From assembly GCF_051251125.1 (NCBI RefSeq), contig NZ_JBPCZL010000005.1: a stretch of DNA of 64,000 bases. One strand, 5' to 3'. The stretch is from Carnimonas bestiolae. GTDB taxonomy: Bacteria; Pseudomonadota; Gammaproteobacteria; Pseudomonadales; Halomonadaceae. The notes beneath the pieces were generated by a model. It was not told where the DNA came from. It saw only the letters and a program-made list of their open reading frames with translations, and did not search any database. Of this stretch, positions 1 through 8,639 are shown in pieces (the stretch's first letter is position 1; each line of letters begins with the position of its first letter). The position numbers were made by a program, and so were the translations under genes.

Positions 1-54
1 GCTGCTCGTATCAAGAGCCGTCTTAACGCGCGAATTAAAAGCCTGGCTGCCTAA
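1..54 (+). CDS. rpsT: 30S ribosomal protein S20, C-terminal end
   Basis: Only the last 17 codons and a TAA stop are in the window. The tail (AARIKSRLNARIKSLAA) is basic and alanine-rich, as in the C-terminal helix of ribosomal protein S20, a primary binder of 16S rRNA. The call rests on this short tail plus position: rpsT lies directly upstream of murJ-ribF-ileS in many gammaproteobacteria. An intrinsic terminator follows within 20 bases, so it is probably a monocistronic transcript. Confidence 0.8.
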   Translation, partial: AARIKSRLNARIKSLAA

Positions 55-73
55 GCCGGTCAGGTGCTGCACT

Positions 74-99
74 AAAAACCGGCTTCGGCCGGTTTTTTT
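74..99 (+). terminator. rpsT intrinsic terminator
   Basis: CCGGC-TTCG-GCCGG stem with a UUCG-type tetraloop, flanked by five A and followed by seven T. It lies 20 bases after the rpsT stop. Confidence 0.9.
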
Positions 100-321
100 A
101 TGGCTGTACGAAGTGGAGCGCAGCGCCGTACATCGTGCACATTTCATGTAATCAAGCGGCGTCACGAATAAAAGTCTGTACCCGCTGATCGCATGAAGGC
201 AGTCTGCATGCTGCTTTGCGCCCTCGATGGCGCGCTGCGCATGTTGCGCGTTAGTGCTCGGATGTAGCGATATCAGCGTGTGACGTTTGGTTTTGATGGA
301 TAGCCAATAAAGGAGCCTCGG

Positions 322-1857
322 GTGGCAGGGTTGCTTAGATCCGGCGCAGTCGTCGGTGCAATGACAATGGTCTCGCGGGTACTGGGGCTGGTGCGCGATA
401 TGATGACCAGTGCCTTGTTAGGGGCCACTGGCAGTGCTGATGCCTACGTTATTGCCTTCAGAATTCCCAATCTGTTGCGCAGGCTGTTTGCGGAAGGGGC
501 GTTTAGTCAGGCCTTCGTACCGGTGCTGTCTGAATACGCCACCACCAAGGACCATAACGAAGTCAAACGGCTGCTGAATTCAGCGTCGGGCGCACTAGCG
601 CTGATTCTCGCTGCGATCACTGTCGTAGCCGTGGTGGCTTCGCCGCTGTTGGTATGGGTGTTCGCGCCGGGCTTTGCTGAGGTGCCGGGCAAGATGGAAC
701 TGACCGCGCAAATGCTGCGCATCATGTTCCCTTACCTGCTGCTTATCTCGCTAACGGCCTTCTGCGGCGCCGTGCTGAATACCTGGGATCGTTTCGCGGT
801 ACCGGCGCTAACGCCGGTGTTCCTTAACCTCACCATGATTGCGTCAATGCTGTGGCTGTCACCGCATTTGTCGATACCTGCCATGGCGCTGGCGTGGGGC
901 GTGTTGGCTGCGGGTGTTATTCAGTTGGGTTTCCAGCTGCCGTTCCTATGGCGTTTACGCCTGCTGCCGAAGCCCTGGCCCGATTTTCGTCATCCCGGTG
1001 TCAAACGCATTCTCAAGCTGATGGGCCCCGCAATCTTTGGCGTGTCGGTGTCGCAAATCAACCTGACGCTTAACTCGATTCTGGCCTCCTTCCTGACAAC
1101 GGGAAGCGCGACCTGGCTATTTTACTCTGACCGACTGGTCGATTTGCCGACCGGTATCGTGGGGGTAGCGATCGGTACCGTCATCCTACCGGCGCTATCG
1201 CGAGAGAAGGCGGCCAATGACCCGCAGCACTTTTCGCGCATGATCGACTGGGGACTGCGCACTATCCTGCTGTTAAGCCTTCCGGCGGCGATTGCGATTT
1301 TCATTCTTGCCGAACCGATGCTGGTGACGCTGTTTCATTATGGCAAGATGACGGATCACGATATTGTCATGACGGCTATGAGCCTGCGGGCCCTTTGCTT
1401 TGGCATGATCGGCTATATGCTGATCAAGGTGCTGGCCCCCGGCTTTTACGCACGCCAGGACACCAAAACACCGGTGCGTATTGGTATCGTGGCGGTTATC
1501 GCCAATATGGTATTCAACCTGCTGTTGGTGGGGCCGCTTGCGCACGTGGGGCTGGCGTTATCGACCGCATTGGCATCTTTTGTTAACGCGGGACTGCTGG
1601 GGCGTGGATTGTGGCGTGCCGGTGTGCTGCGGTTTCATAAAGGATGGTGGCGCTATGGGCTGCAGATTGGCTCCGCGTGCTTACTGATGGCTGCTGCGCT
1701 TTTATGGTGGGTGCCCCCCTGGCAGCAGTGGGTGGCGTGGGGCGCAGCGCAGCGTGCCGAAGGCATGGCGCTGACAGTCGTTGGTGCGATGGTCATTTAC
1801 TTTGGGTGGTTGGCAGTGACCGGCATGCGCGTATCCCAGTTCAGAATGCGAGGCTGA
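322..1857 (+). CDS. murJ: Lipid II flippase MurJ (MviN family)
   Basis: Inner-membrane protein of 511 residues that moves lipid II across the cytoplasmic membrane for peptidoglycan synthesis. The sequence is almost wholly hydrophobic with the roughly 14 helices expected of the MOP exporter superfamily. Residues known as essential in E. coli MurJ have counterparts here: Arg19, Arg25, Asp40 and Arg53, in the motifs SRVLGLVRD and NLLRRLFAEGAFSQAF. The start is GTG at 322, chosen because AGGAG lies at 311-315. The gene is followed six bases later by ribF, the usual order in this family of clusters, and is probably co-transcribed with it. Confidence 0.95.
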   Translation: MAGLLRSGAVVGAMTMVSRVLGLVRDMMTSALLGATGSADAYVIAFRIPNLLRRLFAEGAFSQAFVPVLSEYATTKDHNEVKRLLNSASGALALILAAITVVAVVASPLLVWVFAPGFAEVPGKMELTAQMLRIMFPYLLLISLTAFCGAVLNTWDRFAVPALTPVFLNLTMIASMLWLSPHLSIPAMALAWGVLAAGVIQLGFQLPFLWRLRLLPKPWPDFRHPGVKRILKLMGPAIFGVSVSQINLTLNSILASFLTTGSATWLFYSDRLVDLPTGIVGVAIGTVILPALSREKAANDPQHFSRMIDWGLRTILLLSLPAAIAIFILAEPMLVTLFHYGKMTDHDIVMTAMSLRALCFGMIGYMLIKVLAPGFYARQDTKTPVRIGIVAVIANMVFNLLLVGPLAHVGLALSTALASFVNAGLLGRGLWRAGVLRFHKGWWRYGLQIGSACLLMAAALLWWVPPWQQWVAWGAAQRAEGMALTVVGAMVIYFGWLAVTGMRVSQFRMRG

Positions 1858-1863
1858 CAGGCA

Positions 1864-2907
1864 ATGGAATTGATCAGAGGACTGCACAACCTACGCCCTT
1901 CTCATCGTGGCTGTGTAGCCACCATCGGCAATTTCGATGGCGTACACCTGGGCCATATCGAGATTCTGAATCAGCTCCGCAGCCGTGCCGCTGCCTTGCA
2001 GCTGCCTACCACGGTCGTGCTGTTCGAGCCGCAGCCGCGCGAATACTTTTCCAGCGATCAGGCGCCGCCGCGGCTTACCTCACTGCGTGACAAGCTGCGG
2101 TTAATGGAGGAGGCTGGTGTCGATCGAGTGCTGTGCCTGCCCTTTAACCAGCGGCTTAGAGAGCTTTCCGCGCGGGAATTTGTCGATCGGGTACTGATCG
2201 ATGGACTGAACGTCAGCTATCTGGTTGTAGGCGATGATTTCCGCTTCGGCTGCGACCGTGCCGGCGACTTCGCACTATTGGAAGAGATTGGCCGCGCCCA
2301 CAGCTTTAGCGTGGTAAATACGCGTTCCTTCCAGCTTGACGGTGAGCGCGTGTCATCCAGTCGCGTGCGCACACTGCTGGCTTCCGGCAATTTTCGTCAG
2401 GCGGCACTGCTGCTGGGGCGTGCCTATCGTTTTTCCGGCCGGGTGGTGGAGGATCGCCAGTTGGGTCGCACCATCGGCGTGCCCACCGCCAATATTCCGC
2501 TGCCCAAAACGCCGCTGGTACTGCGTGGCGTTTATGCGGTGCTGGTGATGCGCGAAAATGGCGAGCTATACGCGGGAGCGGCCAACTTCGGCTGGCGGCC
2601 TACGGTGGGCAGCGAGCGCCCGGTGCTGGAAGTGCATCTGATTGATTTCAAGTGCGATCTCTATGGCGAGCGGCTGGTTGTGGTGCCGTGCGTAAGGCTG
2701 CGCGGCGAAGTCGCTTTCCCGGGCATCGAGGTGTTGAAACAGCAGCTCCATCACGATGTCGCGGTCAGCCGCGATTATCTCGTGCCGCTGTTGCCAGACA
2801 TACGCCAGCATCAGGTCGCGCTGGACAATGCTGCGCAGCTGCCGCTGGCAAGCGTGCCGCTATCGCCGTCGACGGATCACACGCGGCCCGCTGGAGATTC
2901 AGCATGA
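1864..2907 (+). CDS. ribF: Bifunctional riboflavin kinase/FAD synthetase RibF
   Basis: Cytoplasmic enzyme of 347 residues that phosphorylates riboflavin to FMN and adenylylates FMN to FAD. The N-terminal FAD-synthetase half shows the nucleotidyltransferase motif IGNFDGVHLGH (residues 21-31) and the SSSRVRTLL segment near residue 162. The C-terminal riboflavin-kinase half shows GRTIGVPTANI and the NFGWRPTVG region. The length is slightly above the roughly 310 residues common in the family because of a low-complexity tail of about 30 residues after the kinase domain. It sits between murJ and ileS; the 145 bases before ileS hold no other gene. Confidence 0.95.
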   Translation: MELIRGLHNLRPSHRGCVATIGNFDGVHLGHIEILNQLRSRAAALQLPTTVVLFEPQPREYFSSDQAPPRLTSLRDKLRLMEEAGVDRVLCLPFNQRLRELSAREFVDRVLIDGLNVSYLVVGDDFRFGCDRAGDFALLEEIGRAHSFSVVNTRSFQLDGERVSSSRVRTLLASGNFRQAALLLGRAYRFSGRVVEDRQLGRTIGVPTANIPLPKTPLVLRGVYAVLVMRENGELYAGAANFGWRPTVGSERPVLEVHLIDFKCDLYGERLVVVPCVRLRGEVAFPGIEVLKQQLHHDVAVSRDYLVPLLPDIRQHQVALDNAAQLPLASVPLSPSTDHTRPAGDSA

Positions 2908-3052
2908 AGCCGCTTCGCTGTTGTTCCGTGCGTTATTTCCGGCGCTCGCTTGGTGACCGTACGGTGGCCTCGCGTGCGCCTTTGCAGGTTTTTCTCTGTA
3001 ATGGGCCGACAGGTGCCCACTCCCTCTTCGTAACGACTTTCATGAGCAGGCC

Positions 3053-5917
3053 ATGAGCGATCAAACACACGATTACAAGCATACGCTGAACTTGCCGCAT
3101 ACGGACTTCCCGATGCGTGGCAATCTGCCCAGCAAAGAGCCGGCGCGGCTGGCTCGCTGGACCGACATGCACCTTTACGAAAAACTGCGTGAGGCACGCC
3201 ACGGTCGCGAGCGCTTCATTCTGCACGACGGCCCTCCCTACGCTAACGGCAGCATTCATATCGGGCATGCGGTTAACAAGATCCTCAAGGACATGGTGCT
3301 CAAGTCCAAAAACCTGGCCGGCTTCGATGCGCCTTACGTGCCGGGCTGGGACTGCCACGGCCTGCCCATCGAACACAAGGTCGAAACCGTGCATGGCAAG
3401 CATTTGCCAGCGGACAAGGCGCGTGAACTGTGCCGTGAATACGCGAGTGAGCAAGTGGAAGGGCAGAAGGCCGATTTCATTCGACTGGGCGTACTGGGCG
3501 ACTGGGCGAACCCTTACCTGACCATGAACTTTTCCAACGAAGCCAACGAAATTCGTGCGCTGGGCAAGATCGTTGAGCGTGGCTTCGTTTACAAAGGGCT
3601 CAAGCCGGTTAACTGGTGCTTCGACTGTCAGTCAGCGCTGGCGGAAGCCGAAGTGGAATATCAGGACAAAGATTCCGACGCGATCGATGTGGCGTTCCCC
3701 GCCGTCGATGATGCCGCCTTGGCCGCTGCCTTCGGTCTGGATGCGCTGCCGAAGCCTGCTGCTGCGGTGATCTGGACAACCACGCCGTGGACCATTCCAG
3801 CCAACCAGGCGCTGAACGTTCACCCCGACTTCGACTACGTGCTGGTCGATACCGGCGAGCGGCTGCTGCTGCTTGCCGAAGAGCTGGTTGAGAGCAGCCT
3901 TGAGCGCTTTGGCCTGGAAGGTGAGGTAATCGCGCGTACCTCGGGCAGCAAGCTTGATCGCCTTGAATTCCGCCATCCGCTGGCGCTCACCGACAGCGGT
4001 TTTGATCGCGTCGCGCCGGTACTGCTGGCCGACTACGTCGAGCTAGGCGCAGGCACGGGCGTGGTTCACTCCGCGCCAGCCTACGGTGAGGACGACTTCT
4101 ACACCTGTCAGCGCAACGGCTTCAGCTTCGACGACATTCTGAACCCGGTGCAGTCCAACGGTGTGTACGCTACATCGCTGCCGCTGTTTGGCGGTCAGTT
4201 TATCTGGAAAGCCAATCCCAATATCGTGGCGGTGCTGAGCGACTCCGGCAATCTGCTAGCGCACAAACGTATCACCCACAGCTATATGCACTGCTGGCGT
4301 CATAAAACGCCGCTGATCTATCGCGCCACTGCGCAGTGGTTTATCGCGATGGATAAAGCCGGCGCAGATGGTAAAACCCTGCGCGAGCTAGCGCTGCAAG
4401 GCGTCGACGATACGCGCTTCTACCCGAGTTGGGGCCAGAACCGCCTGCACAGCATGATCGAAGGGCGCCCTGACTGGTGTATCTCGCGTCAGCGTAACTG
4501 GGGCGTGCCGATTCCATTCTTCTTGCATCGTGAAAGCGGCGAACTGCATCCGCGTACCCAGCAGTTGATCGAAGAAGTTGCGCTGCGTGTTGAGAAAGAA
4601 GGCATCGAGGCATGGTTCAAGCTGGATGCGGCGGAGCTGCTGGGTGATGAAGCGAGCCAGTACGAGAAAGTTACTGACACCCTCGATGTCTGGTTCGACT
4701 CCGGCACCACCAACTTCCACGTGCTGCGCGGCTCGCACTCCGAGCTGGCGCATCTGGAAGGCAATGTTGCTGATCTCTATCTGGAAGGCTCCGACCAGCA
4801 CCGCGGTTGGTTCCAGTCGTCGCTGCTCACCGGTTCGGCTATCGATGAGCGCCCGCCTTACAAGGCGCTGCTGACGCACGGCTTCACCGTCGATCAGCAG
4901 GGTCGCAAGATGTCGAAGTCGGTGGGTAACGTGGTCGCGCCGCAGCAGGTTATGGATAAGCTGGGCGCGGATATTCTCAGGCTGTGGGTATCGTCGAGCG
5001 ACTACTCGGCAGAGATGCCGGTTTCCGACGAAATCCTTAAGCGTATCGCCGACGCCTATCGCCGTATCCGCAACACCGCGCGCTTTATGCTGGGCAACCT
5101 GACCGGCTTCGATCCGGCGAGCGATATCGTTGCTCCCGAGAAGATGATCGCGCTGGATCGCTGGGCGGTTGATCGCGCCGCGCAGCTCCAGCAGCGTGTC
5201 GAAAAAGCCTATAACGAGTACCGTTTCCTCGACGTGTACCAACAGGTGCTAACGTTCTGTTCGCGCGATATGGGCAGCTTCTATCTGGATATCATCAAGG
5301 ATCGCCAGTACACCACGCAGGCCGATTCGCTGCCGCGTCGCAGCTGCCAGACCGCGCTCTATCACATCGTGCAGGCTCTTAGCCGCTGGATGGCGCCGAT
5401 TTTGTCGTTTACCGCCGATGAAGTGTACGAAAACATTCCCGGCAGCAAGCTCGATAGCGTGCTGCTTGAGGAGTACTACACCGAGCTGGCGGCGCTACCC
5501 GATGATTTCGCTTACGGTCGCGAGTTCTGGGCGCGTGTAATGGACGTGAAGCACGCGGTGAACAAATGTCTGGAAACGGCGCGTGGCGAAGGGCTGGTGA
5601 AAGGCTCGCTGGATACCGAGGTCACGCTCTACGTCGATGATGAGCTTCACGCACTGCTCGACAGCCTAGGCCACGAGTTGCGCTTCGTGCTGATTACCTC
5701 TGAAGCGCGTCTGGCACCGCTTGCCGAGGCATCGGATGCGGCGGCCACTGAACTTGAAGGGCTGAAGGTCAAGGTAGAAGCAAGCAGCTGGCCCAAGTGT
5801 GAGCGCAGTTGGGAACGTCGTCCCGATGTGGGTACCCATGCCGAGTACCCGACGCTGTGCGAACGCAGCATCCTGAACCTGCCGGGTCATGAAGGTGAGG
5901 TGCGTTTGTATGCCTGA
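3053..5917 (+). CDS. ileS: Isoleucyl-tRNA synthetase
   Basis: Class I aminoacyl-tRNA synthetase of 954 residues, charging tRNA-Ile with isoleucine and editing valine. The HIGH motif is at residues 69-72 and KMSKS at about 619-623; the CP1 editing domain lies between them. The C-terminal zinc knuckle is altered: the two pairs that are normally Cys-x-x-Cys read CERS at 916-919 and CERS at 936-939, so the second cysteine of each pair is serine. The codons (AGT and AGC) leave no doubt about the reading. The rest of the protein appears intact. The stop overlaps the start of lspA by eight bases. Confidence 0.97.
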   Translation: MSDQTHDYKHTLNLPHTDFPMRGNLPSKEPARLARWTDMHLYEKLREARHGRERFILHDGPPYANGSIHIGHAVNKILKDMVLKSKNLAGFDAPYVPGWDCHGLPIEHKVETVHGKHLPADKARELCREYASEQVEGQKADFIRLGVLGDWANPYLTMNFSNEANEIRALGKIVERGFVYKGLKPVNWCFDCQSALAEAEVEYQDKDSDAIDVAFPAVDDAALAAAFGLDALPKPAAAVIWTTTPWTIPANQALNVHPDFDYVLVDTGERLLLLAEELVESSLERFGLEGEVIARTSGSKLDRLEFRHPLALTDSGFDRVAPVLLADYVELGAGTGVVHSAPAYGEDDFYTCQRNGFSFDDILNPVQSNGVYATSLPLFGGQFIWKANPNIVAVLSDSGNLLAHKRITHSYMHCWRHKTPLIYRATAQWFIAMDKAGADGKTLRELALQGVDDTRFYPSWGQNRLHSMIEGRPDWCISRQRNWGVPIPFFLHRESGELHPRTQQLIEEVALRVEKEGIEAWFKLDAAELLGDEASQYEKVTDTLDVWFDSGTTNFHVLRGSHSELAHLEGNVADLYLEGSDQHRGWFQSSLLTGSAIDERPPYKALLTHGFTVDQQGRKMSKSVGNVVAPQQVMDKLGADILRLWVSSSDYSAEMPVSDEILKRIADAYRRIRNTARFMLGNLTGFDPASDIVAPEKMIALDRWAVDRAAQLQQRVEKAYNEYRFLDVYQQVLTFCSRDMGSFYLDIIKDRQYTTQADSLPRRSCQTALYHIVQALSRWMAPILSFTADEVYENIPGSKLDSVLLEEYYTELAALPDDFAYGREFWARVMDVKHAVNKCLETARGEGLVKGSLDTEVTLYVDDELHALLDSLGHELRFVLITSEARLAPLAEASDAAATELEGLKVKVEASSWPKCERSWERRPDVGTHAEYPTLCERSILNLPGHEGEVRLYA

Positions 5918-6452
5918 TTCGTCTGCACGCAGCGCTGCGCCAGCCGCAGCGCCGATGCGCTCACCGTTGCGCTGGCTGTGGCTGTCGCTACTGGTGATCG
6001 CCGTTGATCTGGGTGCCAAATGGCTGGCCGTGAGCGGTCTTGAGTATCGCCAACCGCACCCGGTCATCAATGGCTTCTTCGATCTGACGCTACTGTTCAA
6101 TCATGGTGCTGCGTTCAGCTTTCTGGCCGATCATGCCGGCTGGCAGCGTTGGCTGTTCGCCCTGATTGCCATCGTCGCCGTCGTTGGGCTGTCGTTTTGG
6201 CTGACCCGGCTCAAGCAGGGGCAGCGCGGTATGGCTATTGCGCTGGCGCTGATTATCGGCGGTGCGCTGGGCAATCTGTTCGATCGGATGGTGCACGGCT
6301 ACGTTATCGACTTCCTGTCGTTTCATTGGCATAGCGCGTATTACTATCCAGCGTTCAACATTGCCGATAGCGCGATCACCGTCGGCGCCATCGTGCTGAT
6401 TCTGGATGCGTTCAGATCGCCGCGTAAGGCCATCAACAAGGAGCGCTCATGA
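5910..6452 (+). CDS. lspA: Lipoprotein signal peptidase LspA (signal peptidase II)
   Basis: Inner-membrane aspartyl protease of 180 residues that removes signal peptides from prolipoproteins. Four hydrophobic helices are visible. The conserved blocks are FNHGAAFSF, GGALGNLFDRM followed by VIDF, and FNIADSAI; the two catalytic aspartates lie in the last two blocks. The start at ATG 5910 overlaps ileS by eight bases; an in-frame upstream ATG at 5889 would add seven residues inside ileS and was not chosen. It overlaps fkpB by ATGA, indicating translational coupling. Confidence 0.95.
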   Translation: MPDSSARSAAPAAAPMRSPLRWLWLSLLVIAVDLGAKWLAVSGLEYRQPHPVINGFFDLTLLFNHGAAFSFLADHAGWQRWLFALIAIVAVVGLSFWLTRLKQGQRGMAIALALIIGGALGNLFDRMVHGYVIDFLSFHWHSAYYYPAFNIADSAITVGAIVLILDAFRSPRKAINKERS

Positions 6453-6913
6453 GCTCTATATCATCTGACGGCGCTGCGGTGGGGGAAGGTACCACTGTCA
6501 CGCTGCATTTCACGCTGACGCTCGAGGATGGTACCCAGGTCGATACCACCCGCGATAAGAAGCCAGCCACCTTCGATTTTGGTGACGGTAATCTTCCGCC
6601 AGGTTTCGAACAGCCGCTAAAAGGCATGCACGCTGGTGAGCGCGACTCCTTCACCATCTCGCCCGAGCACGCCTTTGGCCAGTACAACGAGCAAAATGTT
6701 CAGCTACTAACGCGGGATGCGTTCAGTGACGACATTGAGCTGGAAGTGGGCACGGTGGTTTCTTTCACCGATCCCGCTGGCGGCGAGCTTCCCGGCGTTA
6801 TCAAAACGGTAGAGGGTGAGCAGGTCGACGTGGATTTCAACCATCCGCTGGCCGGTAAGGTGCTGGTGTTCGACGCAGAAATCATCTCGGTAAAACCGAC
6901 TACTACGCACTAA
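6449..6913 (+). CDS. fkpB: FKBP-type peptidyl-prolyl isomerase, SlpA/FkpB type
   Basis: Cytoplasmic prolyl isomerase of 154 residues, built as an FKBP fold with an inserted IF domain like E. coli SlyD/SlpA. Visible family signatures are VTLHFTLTLEDGTQVDTT at the N terminus, the GNLPPGFEQPLKGM segment, and the PEHAFGQYN loop where the insert begins. There is no His-rich metal-binding tail as in SlyD, which favours SlpA. It ends the ileS operon; a strong terminator follows. In many relatives ispH is the next gene, but here it is absent. Confidence 0.9.
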   Translation: MSSISSDGAAVGEGTTVTLHFTLTLEDGTQVDTTRDKKPATFDFGDGNLPPGFEQPLKGMHAGERDSFTISPEHAFGQYNEQNVQLLTRDAFSDDIELEVGTVVSFTDPAGGELPGVIKTVEGEQVDVDFNHPLAGKVLVFDAEIISVKPTTTH

Positions 6914-6935
6914 GCGCGATACGCCGTTGTCTTCA

Positions 6936-6967
6936 CGCCCTTGTCGAGCCATCGACAAGGGCGTTTT
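6936..6967 (+). terminator. Terminator after fkpB
   Basis: Twelve-base-pair stem (CGCCCTTGTCGA paired with TCGACAAGGGCG), loop GCCA, followed by TTTT. It separates the ileS-lspA-fkpB operon from the pilin genes. Confidence 0.85.
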
Positions 6968-7076
6968 GTTGTTATGCTCCGGCATCGCGAGTATTCCCTG
7001 CCGTCCTCACTGCCTGCCGCTAAAACGGTGTTCATTGCTGCCGATATTCTCTCGTTGGGTTTATCGGGAGAAGAAA

Positions 7077-7436
7077 ATGGCTGGCAATGACTCAGGCTTT
7101 GCGCTGATTGAGCTGATCGCCGCCATGGCAATCGCTGCCATTGGCGTTGCGGCCATCACCAACGGAATGGTTGCGCTGAGCGGGCAGACAGCGCTGTTAC
7201 AGCAGCGCAGCCTCGCGGTGCAGGCACTGGCGAATCTGGCGGCAAATCATTCTCTCGGCTTAGCTGCCAACGAACAATCCGCGGTTACCGGCAATGAGCG
7301 CGTGGTCATATGTTCTCGTCATGCTGGCGGCCATCATCAGCTGTGGCTTGATTGGTCGAAGCAACAGCAGCGCTGTGTTACGGGGCAGAATGCGGCGGCA
7401 TCGGAGCTGATTACGTTGCGAGCACTCCATGAGTAG
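7077..7436 (+). CDS. Type IV minor pilin, PilV-like
   Basis: Small secreted prepilin of 119 residues. It starts with a short positively biased leader (MAGNDSG) followed by the prepilin-peptidase site and FALIELIAAMAIAAIGVAAI, with Glu at position +5 of the mature protein, as in class III signal peptides. ATG 7077 was chosen because GGGAGAAG lies just upstream; a longer in-frame reading from 6927 would bury the leader. The tail carries a few cysteines and no recognisable further domain. It overlaps the next gene by eight bases. It likely takes part in type IV pilus or competence pseudopilus priming; the PilV label is from position and size. Confidence 0.75.
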   Translation: MAGNDSGFALIELIAAMAIAAIGVAAITNGMVALSGQTALLQQRSLAVQALANLAANHSLGLAANEQSAVTGNERVVICSRHAGGHHQLWLDWSKQQQRCVTGQNAAASELITLRALHE

Positions 7437-8220
7437 CGCGGCGGACGATCGTGGCGTGGTGCTGGGCGAAATGCTGGTGGTGATGCTGATCACCTCGCTG
7501 CTGGTGGCGGCGATGTTAAGCACGCATGCTCAGTTGCAAGGCCAGTTGCTGCACGTGAGAGCGCAACAGTTAGCCCATGAGCGCGCACGCTTGGCCAGCC
7601 TGGTCATCACACAGGAGCTCAAGCGCGCTGGCTTCTGGGGTATGCCTGCAGCAGCGGAGGGCAACTCGCTGCCGCTGGCGGTCAGTGCTGCGCACGGCGA
7701 GATAAGGTGCCAGCGTCAGCCCTGCGTGAGCTCGCTGGGCGATGCGCTCGCAGGCGGTACTCAGGGCAGCGAGGCGTTGATTGTGCGCTATGCGCGGGCG
7801 GCTCATGAATTGTCGGGCACTGAACTACCCTTTGCAGCCGTCGACGATGCTCAGCAGGAGTGGCGCTTCTACGCCACTGGGCTGTATCTATCCGGAAAGC
7901 CTTCGGGGCTTTATCAGCGCATTGCGGGCAGGCGTAATGCAGAAGAGCTGGTGCGCGGTATCTGTGAGCTGAAATGTCGCTATGCAGAGCTCGACCCGCA
8001 AGGACGCGTAACGCCATGGCGGTCCGCTGCGGCTATCCAGCAATGGCAGGCGGTGGTGGCGGTGCAGTGTCGTGTTACCGCAACAGGCAGCGAGTGTGCC
8101 GATTCGCCAGCTACTGTCCAGCGTCAGTTCGAGGTGGCGTTGCGCAATCCGCTGGAACGCTGGAGAGCGCAGCGTGCCTGGCAACAGCTGGCGCGGCAAT
8201 CGCTGGGTGTTTCTCCATGA
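7429..8220 (+). CDS. Type IV minor pilin, PilW-like
   Basis: Prepilin-like protein of 263 residues with leader MSSAADDRG, cleavage before VVLGEMLVVMLITSLLVAAM, and Glu at mature position +5. The block TQELKRAGFWG after the helix is typical of the PilW group of minor pilins, which often have RAGF at this point. Several cysteines in the C-terminal half could form disulfides in the periplasm. The gene overlaps its pilV-like neighbour by eight bases and the pilX-like gene by ATGA, so the three are one translationally coupled operon. Confidence 0.75.
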   Translation: MSSAADDRGVVLGEMLVVMLITSLLVAAMLSTHAQLQGQLLHVRAQQLAHERARLASLVITQELKRAGFWGMPAAAEGNSLPLAVSAAHGEIRCQRQPCVSSLGDALAGGTQGSEALIVRYARAAHELSGTELPFAAVDDAQQEWRFYATGLYLSGKPSGLYQRIAGRRNAEELVRGICELKCRYAELDPQGRVTPWRSAAAIQQWQAVVAVQCRVTATGSECADSPATVQRQFEVALRNPLERWRAQRAWQQLARQSLGVSP

Positions 8221-8639
8221 TTGCCAACGAGCGAGGGATGGCGCTGCCGTTAGCGCTGCTGTTGATGATGCTGTTGGCGGTGTTATTAGAAGGAGCAGCA
8301 GCGCACCTGCATCGCGAAGTCGCCAACGTGAACCAGGAGTTTTCTGCGCTACAAAATAGCATCGCGCTAACGCAGTCAGTCGAAGCGGCGTGGCAAGCGC
8401 TCGAACGGGGTGCGCCCGTGGCTTCCTTTAGCGATGGCGAACTATGCGTGGCGGTCACGACCTTAACTGCGCCAACCGTCTGCCCTTGGCTGCCATTACG
8501 ACACTGCCAAGCGCTGGAGGTTGCTGCATGGCGGTGTGATGGTCGCCCCTATGGCGAGAAGGCCTTCAAAGGCGGCTGGCGAGTGTCCAACGGTAACGCC
8601 TTCATCGCGATGGTGCCGGGGTACTGGCGCTGGGGGTAG
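8217..8639 (+). CDS. Type IV minor pilin, PilX-like
   Basis: Protein of 140 residues with the leader MIANERG and a hydrophobic stretch beginning MALPLALLLMMLLAVLLEG. As in PilX/GspK-type (pseudo)pilins, the +5 position is not Glu but Leu. The remainder has four cysteines. It starts at ATG 8217, overlapping the pilW-like stop by ATGA. Its 3' end overlaps by 38 bases the 3' end of the oppositely oriented fimT-like gene. No pilY1 or pilE follows, which is unusual for this gene set. Confidence 0.7.
   Translation: MIANERGMALPLALLLMMLLAVLLEGAAAHLHREVANVNQEFSALQNSIALTQSVEAAWQALERGAPVASFSDGELCVAVTTLTAPTVCPWLPLRHCQALEVAAWRCDGRPYGEKAFKGGWRVSNGNAFIAMVPGYWRWG

Noticed and set aside
4388..5242. 284-codon open frame antisense to ileS
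   Set aside because: Inside ileS, no ribosome site, no family resemblance; typical shadow frame.
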